Assembly: GCA_030041005.1 (NCBI GenBank) | Contig: JASHOR010000049.1 | Location: forward strand, 1-36,086 | Length of the DNA: 36,086 nt | Reading direction: 5' to 3' | Origin: Xanthobacteraceae bacterium | GTDB lineage: Bacteria; Pseudomonadota; Alphaproteobacteria; Rhizobiales; Xanthobacteraceae | In this document: piece by piece, positions 1-7,420 of the stretch | Position numbering within the stretch: the first letter of the stretch is position 1 | How the letters are laid out: every line of letters begins with the position of its first letter | Made by a program: the position numbers and the translations under genes | The notes under the pieces: model-generated | Database searches by the model: none | What the model saw: only the letters and a program-made list of their open reading frames with translations | Told to the model about the DNA's origin: nothing

Positions 1-1061
1 GCCAGCCCGACAATCATGTCCTCCAAATCACTGAGCGCATTGAAACGCGGTTGCGCGGCGATGTGCGGCGTCATGATGACGTTGGGAAATTGCAGCAACT
101 CATCGTCATCGCGGCCGGGCGACTGGTACAGCGGGTCGAGCGCGAAGCCGCCGAGATGGCCGGAGCGCAGGGCATCGATCAGAGCGGCGCGATCGACCAC
201 ATTGGCGCGCGAGATGTTGACGAGACGCGCCCCGGGCCGCATCTGCGCAAGCTCGGCGCGGCCGATGAGATTTTGCGTGGCCGGCGTGCCCGGCACCAAC
301 GGTACGACCCAATCGCTCTCGGCGAGCAAGGCCGCCATCGGCCGGTACGCCGCCTGATAGTGCCGTTCGATGTCGTCCGGTGCCCGCCGGCGCTGCGTGT
401 ACAGGATGCGCATGCCGAACGCGGCGGCGCGCATTGCGAATTCGCGGCCGATCTCGCCCAGCCCGATGATGCCGACCGTCGTGCCGTGAAGGATTTTCAG
501 CCCCGGAATGCGGCCCCAGTTCGAGTTCGGCGTGTGGCGGCGGTCGAACGGCTGATAATGATAGCCGAGCCCGGCCAGCGCCTCGACGCTGATGCGCCCG
601 GCGAGTTTGTTGGTGCGGCGCGACAGCATCAGCATGAGCGTAAGGGCGAGTTCGGCGCAGGCGATGTTCGCGCGCCGCCGCAGCGTCAGCACGGCAATGC
701 CTCGCCTGGCGCAGGCGGCCTGGTCGATGCGGCGCAGGTCGACGCCGTATTTCTGCACGGCTTTCAGCTTCGGCGCCGCTGCGATCTCTTCAGCGCCGAC
801 GCATAGCCCCTCGACGATGACCGCGCCCGCTTCGGCGAGGCCGGCGCGCAATTCGTCCTGCGTTTCGACGAGCCTCACCTCGGCGGGATAAATCGCCGCC
901 GCCTGCCGCCGGACCTTGTCGCACCAGCCGGCAAAATCCGGCTCGTCGTGGGCGAAGAAGTCCGCGTAGGCCGCGACGCGTTCGCGGCTCGCTCCGGGAT
1001 CGAGCACGATCTGCACGACGCGCAGGAAACCGTCGTCCTCAGCGACAAGATGATTGGGCAT
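1..1061 (-). CDS. D-isomer-specific 2-hydroxyacid dehydrogenase, NAD-binding (3' end outside window)
   Basis: The reading frame runs off the left edge, so the last residues are missing; about 353 codons are visible. The family reduces 2-keto acids or oxidises D-2-hydroxy acids with NAD(P). The Rossmann motif GIIGLGEIG lies near residues 197-205, the substrate-binding arginine motif NISRANVVD further on, and the catalytic histidine in MTPHIAAQPRF near the visible end. Just before it the family normally has a D-x4-E-P signature carrying the catalytic glutamate; here it reads DPLYQSPGR, so Ser stands at the glutamate position. The ATG at 1061 is preceded by AGGTGAG and lies 12 bases after the stop of the carboxymuconolactone-decarboxylase-like gene, so the two are probably co-transcribed. 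The family call is firm; the substrate is unknown. Confidence 0.88.
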   Translation of the reverse strand, partial: MPNHLVAEDDGFLRVVQIVLDPGASRERVAAYADFFAHDEPDFAGWCDKVRRQAAAIYPAEVRLVETQDELRAGLAEAGAVIVEGLCVGAEEIAAAPKLKAVQKYGVDLRRIDQAACARRGIAVLTLRRRANIACAELALTLMLMLSRRTNKLAGRISVEALAGLGYHYQPFDRRHTPNSNWGRIPGLKILHGTTVGIIGLGEIGREFAMRAAAFGMRILYTQRRRAPDDIERHYQAAYRPMAALLAESDWVVPLVPGTPATQNLIGRAELAQMRPGARLVNISRANVVDRAALIDALRSGHLGGFALDPLYQSPGRDDDELLQFPNVIMTPHIAAQPRFNALSDLEDMIVGL

Positions 1062-1073
1062 GAGGCGGCGTGC

Positions 1074-1610
1074 TCACCTGTGGTGCGGCTCGGGATCGAT
1101 AGCGAGCGCTTTGAACACGCGAGTGTGCATGTTGTAGATGCCGATCAGCACGGTCAATTCGACGATCTGCCGCTCGGAGAAATGCGGCCGCAGCGCTTCG
1201 AATACGGCATCGGGCACGGCGATATCGCGGGTCATGGCGTCGGCGTAGGCGAGTGCGGCGCGTTCGCGCGCGCTGAAGAACGAGCTTTTCTGCCAATCGG
1301 CGAGCGCTTCGCTCTCGGCGACCGGCAAACCCTCCGGCACCGAAAGCTGCGGCACGTGCTGCTTGATCACGTAGGGGACCTGATTGAGGTAGCCGACGCG
1401 AATGATGACGATTTCGCGCAATCGGCCGTCGAGCGCGCTTTTGAAGCGCGCCGTTGAGACCATGTCGAGCCAACACGCGGCGAGCGGCGGCGCGTGCAGC
1501 AGGAGCTTGTAGAGGTTGAGCAGGCTGCCGCGCCGTCCGGCGCGGATCGTGCCGATCAGTTCGGCAAGCTCGGGGTGGTCGTTTTCCTCGATGTAGGAGA
1601 TACGGGCCAT
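1074..1610 (-). CDS. carboxymuconolactone decarboxylase family protein (AhpD-like fold)
   Basis: This is a 178-residue all-helical protein of the CMD/AhpD superfamily. The central helix VIIRVGYLNQVPYVIKQH (about residues 68-85) matches the family core, in which R, N/Y and a histidine line the active site. The AhpD-type CxxC redox pair is absent, so a peroxidase role is unlikely and a lactone decarboxylase-like or unassigned role is more probable. It is the first gene of a minus-strand pair with the 2-hydroxyacid dehydrogenase and is divergent from the glutathione S-transferase. The start ATG at 1610 is the first in frame. CMD-like proteins are common in aromatic catabolic clusters, which fits the neighbourhood, but the exact reaction cannot be inferred. 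Confidence 0.85.
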   Translation of the reverse strand: MARISYIEENDHPELAELIGTIRAGRRGSLLNLYKLLLHAPPLAACWLDMVSTARFKSALDGRLREIVIIRVGYLNQVPYVIKQHVPQLSVPEGLPVAESEALADWQKSSFFSARERAALAYADAMTRDIAVPDAVFEALRPHFSERQIVELTVLIGIYNMHTRVFKALAIDPEPHHR

Positions 1611-1748
1611 GGCGGATTTCAGGTCCTGGAGATTTCAGGTGCGATGGTTTAAGCGCCGGCACCGTAGCGCGGATCGCGCCGCCCGACTATGCTCGTTTTG
1701 GCGGGCGCGGCATGCCAGCGGTCCAGATCACGGAACGGGAGAACGGAT

Positions 1749-2606
1749 ATGGTGCAGCTCATCGATAACGATATCAGGACCCGCGAGGTGCTTGGCTGGA
1801 AGGGCGTACATGTCCTTCATTTCTCCGGTTCGTCCTGCTCGCAGAAGCTGCGCATTTTCCTCAATCTGAAGAAAATTCCCTGGCAGTCGCATCCGATCGA
1901 TCTGCCGAGCTATGAAAACATGCAGCCGTGGTTTCTCGGCATCAATCCGCGCGGCCTCGTGCCGGTCCTGGTGGATGACGGCGCCGTGTACATCGAAAGC
2001 AATGACATCATCCAGTATCTGGAAAAGAAAGTTCCGACGCCGCGTCTTATTCCTGCCGGCCACGAAAACGAGGTGGCGGCGCTGCTCAAGCACGAAGACG
2101 ATCTGCATCTCGATCTGCGCACACTGAGCTTCCGCTTCTTGTTCGCGCCGCCCGGACCGCCGAAGTCGGCGTCGGCGCTCGACAGTTACCTCAAGAATGG
2201 CGCGGGTACCGTGCAGGGCGTCAAGGATCGCGAGAAGGAAGTGCAGATCGCGTTCTGGCAGCGCGCCGCCAAGGAAGGCTTCACGGACGAGGCGGCCCGG
2301 CCGGCGGCGCTTAAGTTCCGCGCCGAATTCGACAAGCTCGACCGGACGCTGGCGGAACAGGATTATCTGATGGGCGATGACTTGAGCGTGCTCGACATTG
2401 CCTGGTTCATTTACGAGCATCGGCTCTCGCTCGCCGGCTATCCATTTCCTCGGCTGCACCCGCACGTCCACGCCTGGGCCGAGAAGTTCCGCGCCATGCC
2501 GGAATTCGCCAAGGAAGTCGGCCAGCTACGCCATTCGCCGAAACAGCTTGACGCCATCCGCAGCGCCCAGGCTGGCAGGACGCTCGAAGCGGTCGCAGGC
2601 TTCTAG
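1749..2606 (+). CDS. glutathione S-transferase family protein
   Basis: This cytosolic protein is 285 residues from the chosen ATG at 1749, which has GGGAG about 8 bases upstream; an in-frame upstream start at 1689 lacks such support. The N-terminal thioredoxin-like domain has the active-site stretch FSGSSCSQKLRIFLNLKK (about residues 25-42) with Ser/Cys candidates for thiol activation, then NPRGLVPVLVDDG (the cis-proline region) and ESNDIIQYLE (the glutathione gamma-glutamyl contact). A helical C-terminal domain follows, with the N-capping motif LSVLDIAWF. The protein is longer than the usual 200-230 residues owing to an insert around residues 120-180. Its TAG stop is formed at the edge of the first 161-bp repeat. 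Substrate unknown. Confidence 0.9.
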   Translation: MVQLIDNDIRTREVLGWKGVHVLHFSGSSCSQKLRIFLNLKKIPWQSHPIDLPSYENMQPWFLGINPRGLVPVLVDDGAVYIESNDIIQYLEKKVPTPRLIPAGHENEVAALLKHEDDLHLDLRTLSFRFLFAPPGPPKSASALDSYLKNGAGTVQGVKDREKEVQIAFWQRAAKEGFTDEAARPAALKFRAEFDKLDRTLAEQDYLMGDDLSVLDIAWFIYEHRLSLAGYPFPRLHPHVHAWAEKFRAMPEFAKEVGQLRHSPKQLDAIRSAQAGRTLEAVAGF

Positions 2607-3087
2607 TGTGGCGGTTCTGAAATCCGCATCATTCCTGCCGCGACCTCCTCATGCGGATTTCTGAACCAAAGCCACACGAGATCGATAAGTTGCCAGTGTC
2701 CTTCGATTCCGAAGTTCGCAAACGAGGGTGCCGCATAATGATGCGAACTTCGGAATCGGGACACTCGTGTGGCGGTTCTGAAATCCGCATCAGTTCTGCC
2801 GCGACCTCGTCATGCGGATTTCTGAACCAAAGCCACACGAGATCAATAAGTTGCGAGTGTCCTTCGATTCCGAAGTTCGCAAACGAGGGTGCCGCATAAT
2901 GATGCGAACTTCGGAATCGGGACACTCGTGTGGCGGTTCTGAAATCCGCATCATTCCTGCCGCGACCTCCTCATGCGGATTTCTGAACCAAAGCCACACG
3001 AGATCGATACGTTGCCAGTGTCCTTCGATTCCGAAGTTCGCAAACGAGGGTGCCGCATAATGATGCGAACTTCGGAATCGGGACACT
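2606..3087. repeat. tandem array of three 161-bp double-hairpin repeats
   Basis: Three near-identical units start at 2606, 2767 and 2928, with an exact 161-base period. Each unit has two hairpins. Half A begins GTGTGGC and ends GCCACAC, with a 17-base inner arm pairing with one mismatch. Half B begins AGTGTCC and ends GGACACT, with a perfect 16-base inner arm (GATTCCGAAGTTCGCA and its complement). Loops are about 21 bases, and a 17-base linker joins the halves. Units differ at only a few bases, mostly in the half A loop and the linker. The array fills the gap after the glutathione S-transferase. Short open frames inside it are by-products of the repeat. Confidence 0.95.
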
Positions 3088-3233
3088 GGCTCGATTGTTC
3101 GTCGGCGGCCGGGCCTGTCCGCGCGCGTGGGTCGTGCGGCGTGGCGAATGGGATCGCGCTTTGCAGCGCGTTGACGCGTGCTAACCTGCACAACCGATTC
3201 GGCGGCGACCTGACCCCGGCACGAGCGACACCC
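3088..3233. other. unique intergenic sequence after the repeat array
   Basis: This is 146 bases of high-GC sequence between the repeat array and the small secreted protein. TTGACG at 3171-3176 could be a -35 element for the downstream gene, but I see no convincing -10 at normal spacing. No gene is recognised here. Confidence 0.5.
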
Positions 3234-3554
3234 ATGCGCGCGCTTCTTGCTCTCGCACTGATGCTGTCACTTCCGCAAATGGCCTTCGCCGGCGATTGGC
3301 GCTATTGCCTCGCGCCGTCGCACGTCGAGCACAAGGTCTACATGTCCGCGCCATTCCCGGCCACCTTGCCGATGGACGAGCTTGAATCGCAATTCGGCCG
3401 GACACTGCACCAGTCGGGTCTGCACTTTGACGACGTGCAATGTCCGCGCGCCCCCGGCGAGACCGCGATGCTGACCATGCGGCAGCACGCGATCGTGGTG
3501 AATCGCGAACTCGGCAACGAGATCGTCAACCTGCGCTGGAAGCCGGGGAGCTGA
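3234..3554 (+). CDS. small secreted protein of unknown function
   Basis: This is a 106-residue predicted periplasmic protein. Residues 1-19 look like a signal peptide, with a hydrophobic core and an AFA cleavage site before GDW. The mature part has two cysteines (C25 and C70) that could form a disulfide. I do not recognise the family. The frame stays open upstream into the repeat array, but the ATG at 3234 is chosen because the signal peptide begins there; the ribosome binding site is weak. It converges with the ring-hydroxylating oxygenase operon, its stop lying 90 bases from that of the beta subunit. No function is proposed. Confidence 0.7.
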   Translation: MRALLALALMLSLPQMAFAGDWRYCLAPSHVEHKVYMSAPFPATLPMDELESQFGRTLHQSGLHFDDVQCPRAPGETAMLTMRQHAIVVNRELGNEIVNLRWKPGS

Positions 3555-3644
3555 CTGTCGATCTGACCGCTGCCGCTTGTTGGCCTCGCGAGCGGACGGA
3601 TTCGCCGAGAACGCCAATGCCCGGCTTCCCGGCGCCGGGAGCGT

Positions 3645-4157
3645 TCAGATCGGGACCGCCATCGCCTCGAACGCGCTGTCGCAATTGATCAGATCGACGC
3701 GCTTTTGCACGATGCGGAAACTGTCGCCATGTCGCCGCAGCCGATGGCGTTGCCGGCCGGCGAACAGACGCTGCGCGTCGTCCCGGTACTCGACCACGAT
3801 CAGGGTCGAACCGACCACGAATTCGCCCTTGCCCTGGTCGGCCTCCTCGATGACGACGTTGCCGATAAGGTGCGCGGTGCGCGACGGCGGCGTCTGCACG
3901 TGGATGCGCGGATGCTCAAGCCTGTCGATGCGCGTCTTCATCAGGTCGCGGTCGTCGTAGAACAGCGAGGCCTGGTCGAACGGGCTGGTCTGGCCCGGTA
4001 CCGCCGGCACCCAATAGGTGCCGTCGTCGGTGAACAGCGCCATCCAGTCGCGGAAGCGGCGTTCGTCGAGCAGGCGTGCCTCGTCGATGATGAAATCTTC
4101 GAACGGCGCCCGGTCGATGCCGGCGGCTGCCGCCAGTCTGCGCGTCGCCAGCGCCAT
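3645..4157 (-). CDS. aromatic-ring-hydroxylating dioxygenase, beta (small) subunit
   Basis: A 170-residue protein with the cone-shaped SnoaL/NTF2-like fold of the small subunits of Rieske non-haem iron oxygenases, which have mainly a structural role in alpha3beta3 hexamers. Recognisable family stretches are DEARLLDERRFRDWMALF near the N-terminus, DGTYWVPA, and DDRDLMKTRIDRLEHPRIH in the middle. The ATG at 4157 overlaps the alpha-subunit stop as TGATG, indicating translational coupling; a GTG one codon upstream is the alternative start. It is the last gene of the operon, and no ferredoxin or reductase gene follows. Confidence 0.9.
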   Translation of the reverse strand: MALATRRLAAAAGIDRAPFEDFIIDEARLLDERRFRDWMALFTDDGTYWVPAVPGQTSPFDQASLFYDDRDLMKTRIDRLEHPRIHVQTPPSRTAHLIGNVVIEEADQGKGEFVVGSTLIVVEYRDDAQRLFAGRQRHRLRRHGDSFRIVQKRVDLINCDSAFEAMAVPI

Positions 4158-5458
4158 CACGCCGCCTCGCGCATATAGCCGAGCCAGGCCTTGTACTGGG
4201 CCCTCACCACCATCTCGTGAGTGGCCAGTCCCCGCGTGGCATTAAGCTCGCGGTCCGGCTCCTCCGCGCCCAGCCCGCGGGATATATCGACCCAGTCGGT
4301 CATCCGGCTCTGCAGCCCTTTCTGCGCGCGCACGAACGATTCCAGATCGTCGGTCTGCACGAATGAAGCCGCCGAATGCGTGACGTTGAGCAAGCGGATG
4401 TTGCCGAAATTCATGGCCGCCGGCGCGCCGACCAGCCGGATCGGAAAGACGTTCACCTCGGTCCGGTCGACGGCGATCGGCTTGATCACCCGCACGTGGA
4501 TATTGAGGCCCATGATCGACATGTTCGGGTAGATGAGCGAGTTGTGCAGCCGCGGCGTCAGGACGTCCGCCGCCCGCTGCTCACCCACTTTTTCCGCCAG
4601 CGCGTGCTTGTATTCGTCGAATGCCGGGCTCGACCGTTTGCCCTCGTCAAGCGAGGTATTGCTGGTCCAGCCGTGACCATTGCCGACGATGTAGCTCTTG
4701 CGGTCCTTCCACGACGCGGTGGTCTGCTTCTTTTCGCCCTCGACGACGGCGGCGCCGCTGCGGTCGCCCTCGCGGCGTGCGAACTGCACGCCCTGCTTGT
4801 TGACCGTCGAGGCGTGGCCGAACGGCACATGATAGGAATCCAGCACGTTCTCGACCTGGAGCTTCCAGTTGCCGTTATAGACGTAGCGGTGCATGCCGGC
4901 GTCGAGCGCCAGCTCGCCATCGGGCGCGCGGTCGACGAGGTCGTCGATGTTGCGCTTCATCGGTCCGATATGGTCCTCGAAGCTCGGCCCCGCGGCGGCG
5001 AGGCTGGCGAACACGAAGCCGCGATATTCGCCGACGCGCGGGGCGCGGCCGAGCCCGAGCGCGTCCTTGTCGAAGCCCTCGCCGCAGCCTTCGGGCACCG
5101 GCACGGTCGCGAGCGTGCCGTCGGTGTCGAACGCCCAGCCGTGATAGCAGCACACCAGCCGCGGTGCGTGCCCGCTGCGCTCGTTGACCACCTTGGCGCC
5201 GCGATGAGTGCAGCGATTGATCAGCACCTGGAGCGAACCGTCGCGGTGGCGCGTCATGATCACCGGCTGCCGGCCGAGTTCGGTGGTAATGAAATCGCCG
5301 GGATTGGGGACCTGGCTGGCATGCCCGACATAAAGCCAGGCGCGGCCGAAGATGCGCTCCATTTCCATTTCGAACAGGTCCGGGTCGGTATAGACGCGCC
5401 GATGCACGCGGCCCGGTTCGACCAGCTTGGCAATTTCGTCGGCGTGTCCATTTTGCAT
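4157..5458 (-). CDS. aromatic-ring-hydroxylating dioxygenase, alpha (catalytic) subunit
   Basis: A 433-residue Rieske non-haem iron oxygenase subunit that inserts dioxygen into aromatic rings using electrons from a ferredoxin/reductase. The Rieske [2Fe-2S] ligands are C83-x-H85 and C103-x2-H106 (CTHRGAKV and CCYHGWAF), spaced by 17 residues as usual. The mononuclear iron site appears as NVLDSYHVPFGH (about residues 204-215), with the bridging Asp and two His, and a distal acidic stretch QTDDLESF probably supplies the Asp ligand. The C-terminus is coupled to the beta subunit through TGATG. Upstream lies a palindromic repeat, then the leaderless binding protein. Alpha subunits with a separate beta subunit usually act on benzoate-, biphenyl- or anthranilate-like rings; the substrate here is not determined. 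Confidence 0.93.
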   Translation of the reverse strand: MQNGHADEIAKLVEPGRVHRRVYTDPDLFEMEMERIFGRAWLYVGHASQVPNPGDFITTELGRQPVIMTRHRDGSLQVLINRCTHRGAKVVNERSGHAPRLVCCYHGWAFDTDGTLATVPVPEGCGEGFDKDALGLGRAPRVGEYRGFVFASLAAAGPSFEDHIGPMKRNIDDLVDRAPDGELALDAGMHRYVYNGNWKLQVENVLDSYHVPFGHASTVNKQGVQFARREGDRSGAAVVEGEKKQTTASWKDRKSYIVGNGHGWTSNTSLDEGKRSSPAFDEYKHALAEKVGEQRAADVLTPRLHNSLIYPNMSIMGLNIHVRVIKPIAVDRTEVNVFPIRLVGAPAAMNFGNIRLLNVTHSAASFVQTDDLESFVRAQKGLQSRMTDWVDISRGLGAEEPDRELNATRGLATHEMVVRAQYKAWLGYMREAA

Positions 5459-5493
5459 TCAGCGAATCTCAGTTTGGGGCACGCTTCAATCGA

Positions 5494-5601
5494 CCTCATC
5501 CTGAAGAGCCCGCGAAGCGGGCGTCTCGAAGGATGCTGCTACGTCCTTGGCCGCCTCGTCCTTCGAGGCTCGGCGCTTCGCGCCGGGCGCCTCAGGATGG
5601 G
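5494..5601. repeat. dispersed palindromic repeat (CCTCATCCTGA family)
   Basis: An inverted repeat between the alpha-subunit gene and the binding-protein gene. The left arm carries CCTCATCCTGAAGAGCCCGC and the hairpin GCCCGC-GAA-GCGGGC; the right arm ends GCGCCTCAGGATGGGG. The outer arms are complementary with some mismatches. This family is widespread in Bradyrhizobium-type genomes. It lies inside the presumed operon, where its RNA hairpin could reduce read-through from the upstream gene or protect the downstream transcript. Confidence 0.8.
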
Positions 5602-5614
5602 GCGGGCAGAAGGT

Positions 5615-6547
5615 CTATTCCGCCGCCTGATGGGCGTAGTCCTGCACCTGCGGGTTGATGAGCTGCAGCGGCGATGCCGTCTCCTCCAGCATGCCCCAGC
5701 TCTTCAGCCAATCATAGGTGCGCTGCATCTCGTCGGCCGGGATCGGCGCCGGATCGCAGACCACGAGCCGGCTCTCGCGCAAATCCTCGACTTTGAGCGC
5801 GGCGATCTCCGGATCCTTGGCGGCGTAATAATCAATAAAATAGTGCATGTACGCCTTCTTGTTAGCGTTGATCCGCCGCACCGCTTCGCGGACGGCGCGA
5901 TTGAACGCCGCATAGGTCTCGGCATCGACGCGGTTGGAGGCGACTTCGGTACCGTGGAAGAACGCCGAGCAGATGGTGCGGCAGCCCTTCTTCTCGGCGA
6001 GCGTGATGTGCGGCTCGGTCAGCGTGGTGGCTTCGATTTCGCCGTTCATCAGCGCATCGAGGCGATAGCGCGAACCGTTCGGTGCCCGGCAGACCTTGAT
6101 CATCTCGCGCGGCACGAAGCCTTCCAGCATGTGCAGGGCAATGTAGTGGGTGCCGAAATAGAACGGCAGGCCAATCAAGCGATTGGCCATCTGTTGCGGC
6201 GTGTAGACCGGCGAGTCGGGCCGAACCACGAGCGCCGCATAGGCAATGATGGCGCGACGGCCGAGCTGTCGGCTGTTCTGGTCGGTGTCCTGGACGCGGC
6301 AGTAATTGCCCCATTCGCAGGCGTTGTACATGTCGGCCTTGCCCTGCTCGAGGAGCTTGCCGTGGCTGGCGAAGGGGTTCACGCCCTTCGGCGAGGTCAC
6401 GTTGATCTCGACCTTCTTTTCGACGCCCTTTTCGCGGTCAGCCCATTCGATCTCCAGCCCTTCCTTGGCGAAAAGGCCCTCGTCGTAGGCGACCAGTTCC
6501 GGCAGCCCCTGGAACGGCGCGGTCGTCTCCAAAACCAGCTTTGTCAT
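5615..6547 (-). CDS. NMT1/SsuA-like periplasmic-binding-fold protein without signal peptide
   Basis: A 310-residue protein of the nitrate/sulfonate/taurine-type substrate-binding superfamily. Typical features are the opening strand followed by LPELVAYDEGLFAKEGLEIE, the FASHGKLLEQGKADMYNA segment, and ALMNGEIEATTLTEPHITLA. The ATG at 6547 has GGAG 7 bases upstream. The protein starts directly with its first beta strand and has no signal peptide or lipobox, and no ABC permease or ATPase gene is in the window. It may therefore be cytoplasmic, acting as a ligand sensor or as an enzyme related to 4,5-dihydroxyphthalate decarboxylase, which has the same fold. It heads the oxygenase operon and is divergent from the GntR regulator. 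Confidence 0.82.
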   Translation of the reverse strand: MTKLVLETTAPFQGLPELVAYDEGLFAKEGLEIEWADREKGVEKKVEINVTSPKGVNPFASHGKLLEQGKADMYNACEWGNYCRVQDTDQNSRQLGRRAIIAYAALVVRPDSPVYTPQQMANRLIGLPFYFGTHYIALHMLEGFVPREMIKVCRAPNGSRYRLDALMNGEIEATTLTEPHITLAEKKGCRTICSAFFHGTEVASNRVDAETYAAFNRAVREAVRRINANKKAYMHYFIDYYAAKDPEIAALKVEDLRESRLVVCDPAPIPADEMQRTYDWLKSWGMLEETASPLQLINPQVQDYAHQAAE

Positions 6548-6650
6548 GGGTGCGCTCCATCAATCCGCTTGTCGAACCTGGCGCAGATGACTACGAGTGG
6601 GTCCCGTGGTCAAGAGCAATGAACCGACTGCATGAAAATCCGACTGTAGG

Positions 6651-6663
6651 ATTGTTGAACAAT
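6651..6663. promoter_or_regulatory. predicted FadR-type GntR operator overlapping the regulator start codon
   Basis: The 13-base perfect palindrome ATTGTTGAACAAT contains TTGTTGAACAA, an exact match to the FadR-subfamily consensus TNGTNNNACNA. Its last two bases are the A and T of the GntR start codon. It lies between the divergent regulator and binding-protein genes, so both autoregulation and control of the oxygenase operon are plausible. Binding itself is inferred. Confidence 0.7.
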
Positions 6664-7414
6664 GGCCTATGACCCGATGCCGATCCGCCGCGACAGCGTC
6701 ATCACCCAGGCGGCCCAGGAGATCTGCCGGCTGATCGAGGCCGAACGGCTCGGTCCCGGCGACGCGCTGCCGACGGAAACCCGGCTGGCTCAGCTTCTCG
6801 GCGTAAGCCGCAATTCCGTGCGCGAGGCGCTGCGCGTCCTGCATGGCCTCGGCTACGTCGAGAAGGCCGCCGGCCGGCGGGTCATCGTCACCGCCGCGGC
6901 GCCGGGCGGCAAGGGCGTTTTCGACGAAAGCGTCATCGTCGAGGCCGCGCCGATCGCCAATGACGTGCGCTCTCACATCGCGCAGAGATGCGCCGAACTG
7001 GCCGCGGCGCGGCTGTCCGCCGCGGAGCTCGCGGCCATGGAGGGCGCGCTCGGCAGCCTCGAAGCGGCCATCGCCCGCAAGGACATGGCCGCCGCCAAGA
7101 CAGCGCACGACAGGTTTCACGGGCTGTTTCTCGCCGGCGCGCGAAACCCGCTTCTGCTCGCCATGTTCAACCAGGCGCAGGGCGCGCGGCTGTCCAACGT
7201 CTCGCCCAGACACAACAGCTTCTACGACCCGCGGCACCTCGATCAGCATCGCGCGCTGTTGCGCGCGCTGCGCCGGCGCGACGGGCGCGCCGCGCGCGCC
7301 GTCGTGCGCAAGCATTTCCAAAGCCTCGGCCTGATGCTTGAAGTGGCGGCGCGCGCCGGCCGTAAACCGCAAAGCTCGGCGGTCGTGCCGATGACGCTGC
7401 GCGCCGCGCGCTAG
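6662..7414 (+). CDS. GntR family transcriptional regulator, FadR/FCD subfamily
   Basis: A 250-residue DNA-binding regulator. The N-terminal winged helix (about residues 10-80) contains the GntR signature GDALPTETRLAQLLGVSRNS followed by VREALRVLHGLGYV. The C-terminal FCD ligand-binding domain has its usual features: AHDRFHGLF with the metal/ligand Asp and His, and HLDQHRALLRALRRRDGRAA near the end. Such proteins usually repress catabolic genes and respond to organic acids. A TAGGA motif lies 10 bases before the ATG, and a matching operator covers the start codon. The target is probably the divergent binding protein-oxygenase operon. Its stop lies 6 bases from that of the convergent IclR gene. 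Confidence 0.93.
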   Translation: MAYDPMPIRRDSVITQAAQEICRLIEAERLGPGDALPTETRLAQLLGVSRNSVREALRVLHGLGYVEKAAGRRVIVTAAAPGGKGVFDESVIVEAAPIANDVRSHIAQRCAELAAARLSAAELAAMEGALGSLEAAIARKDMAAAKTAHDRFHGLFLAGARNPLLLAMFNQAQGARLSNVSPRHNSFYDPRHLDQHRALLRALRRRDGRAARAVVRKHFQSLGLMLEVAARAGRKPQSSAVVPMTLRAAR

Positions 7415-7420
7415 TCTGGA

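Noticed and set aside
2606-3087. CRISPR array
   Set aside because: The unit is 161 bases with two hairpins and no variable spacers of regular size, and no cas genes are present.
2629-3191. Short open frames across the 161-bp repeats, encoding near-identical peptides on both strands
   Set aside because: They arise from the repeat sequence itself, have no ribosome binding sites and change frame between units.
5615-6547. Complete ABC importer for the NMT1-like protein
   Set aside because: No permease or nucleotide-binding subunit is present in the neighbourhood, and the only ABC ATPase in the window is LptB.
4376-6622. 748-codon open frame antisense to the oxygenase alpha subunit and binding protein
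   Set aside because: It has the low-complexity Arg/Ala/Val-rich composition of a high-GC shadow frame, with no recognisable domain, while the opposite strand encodes clear enzymes.
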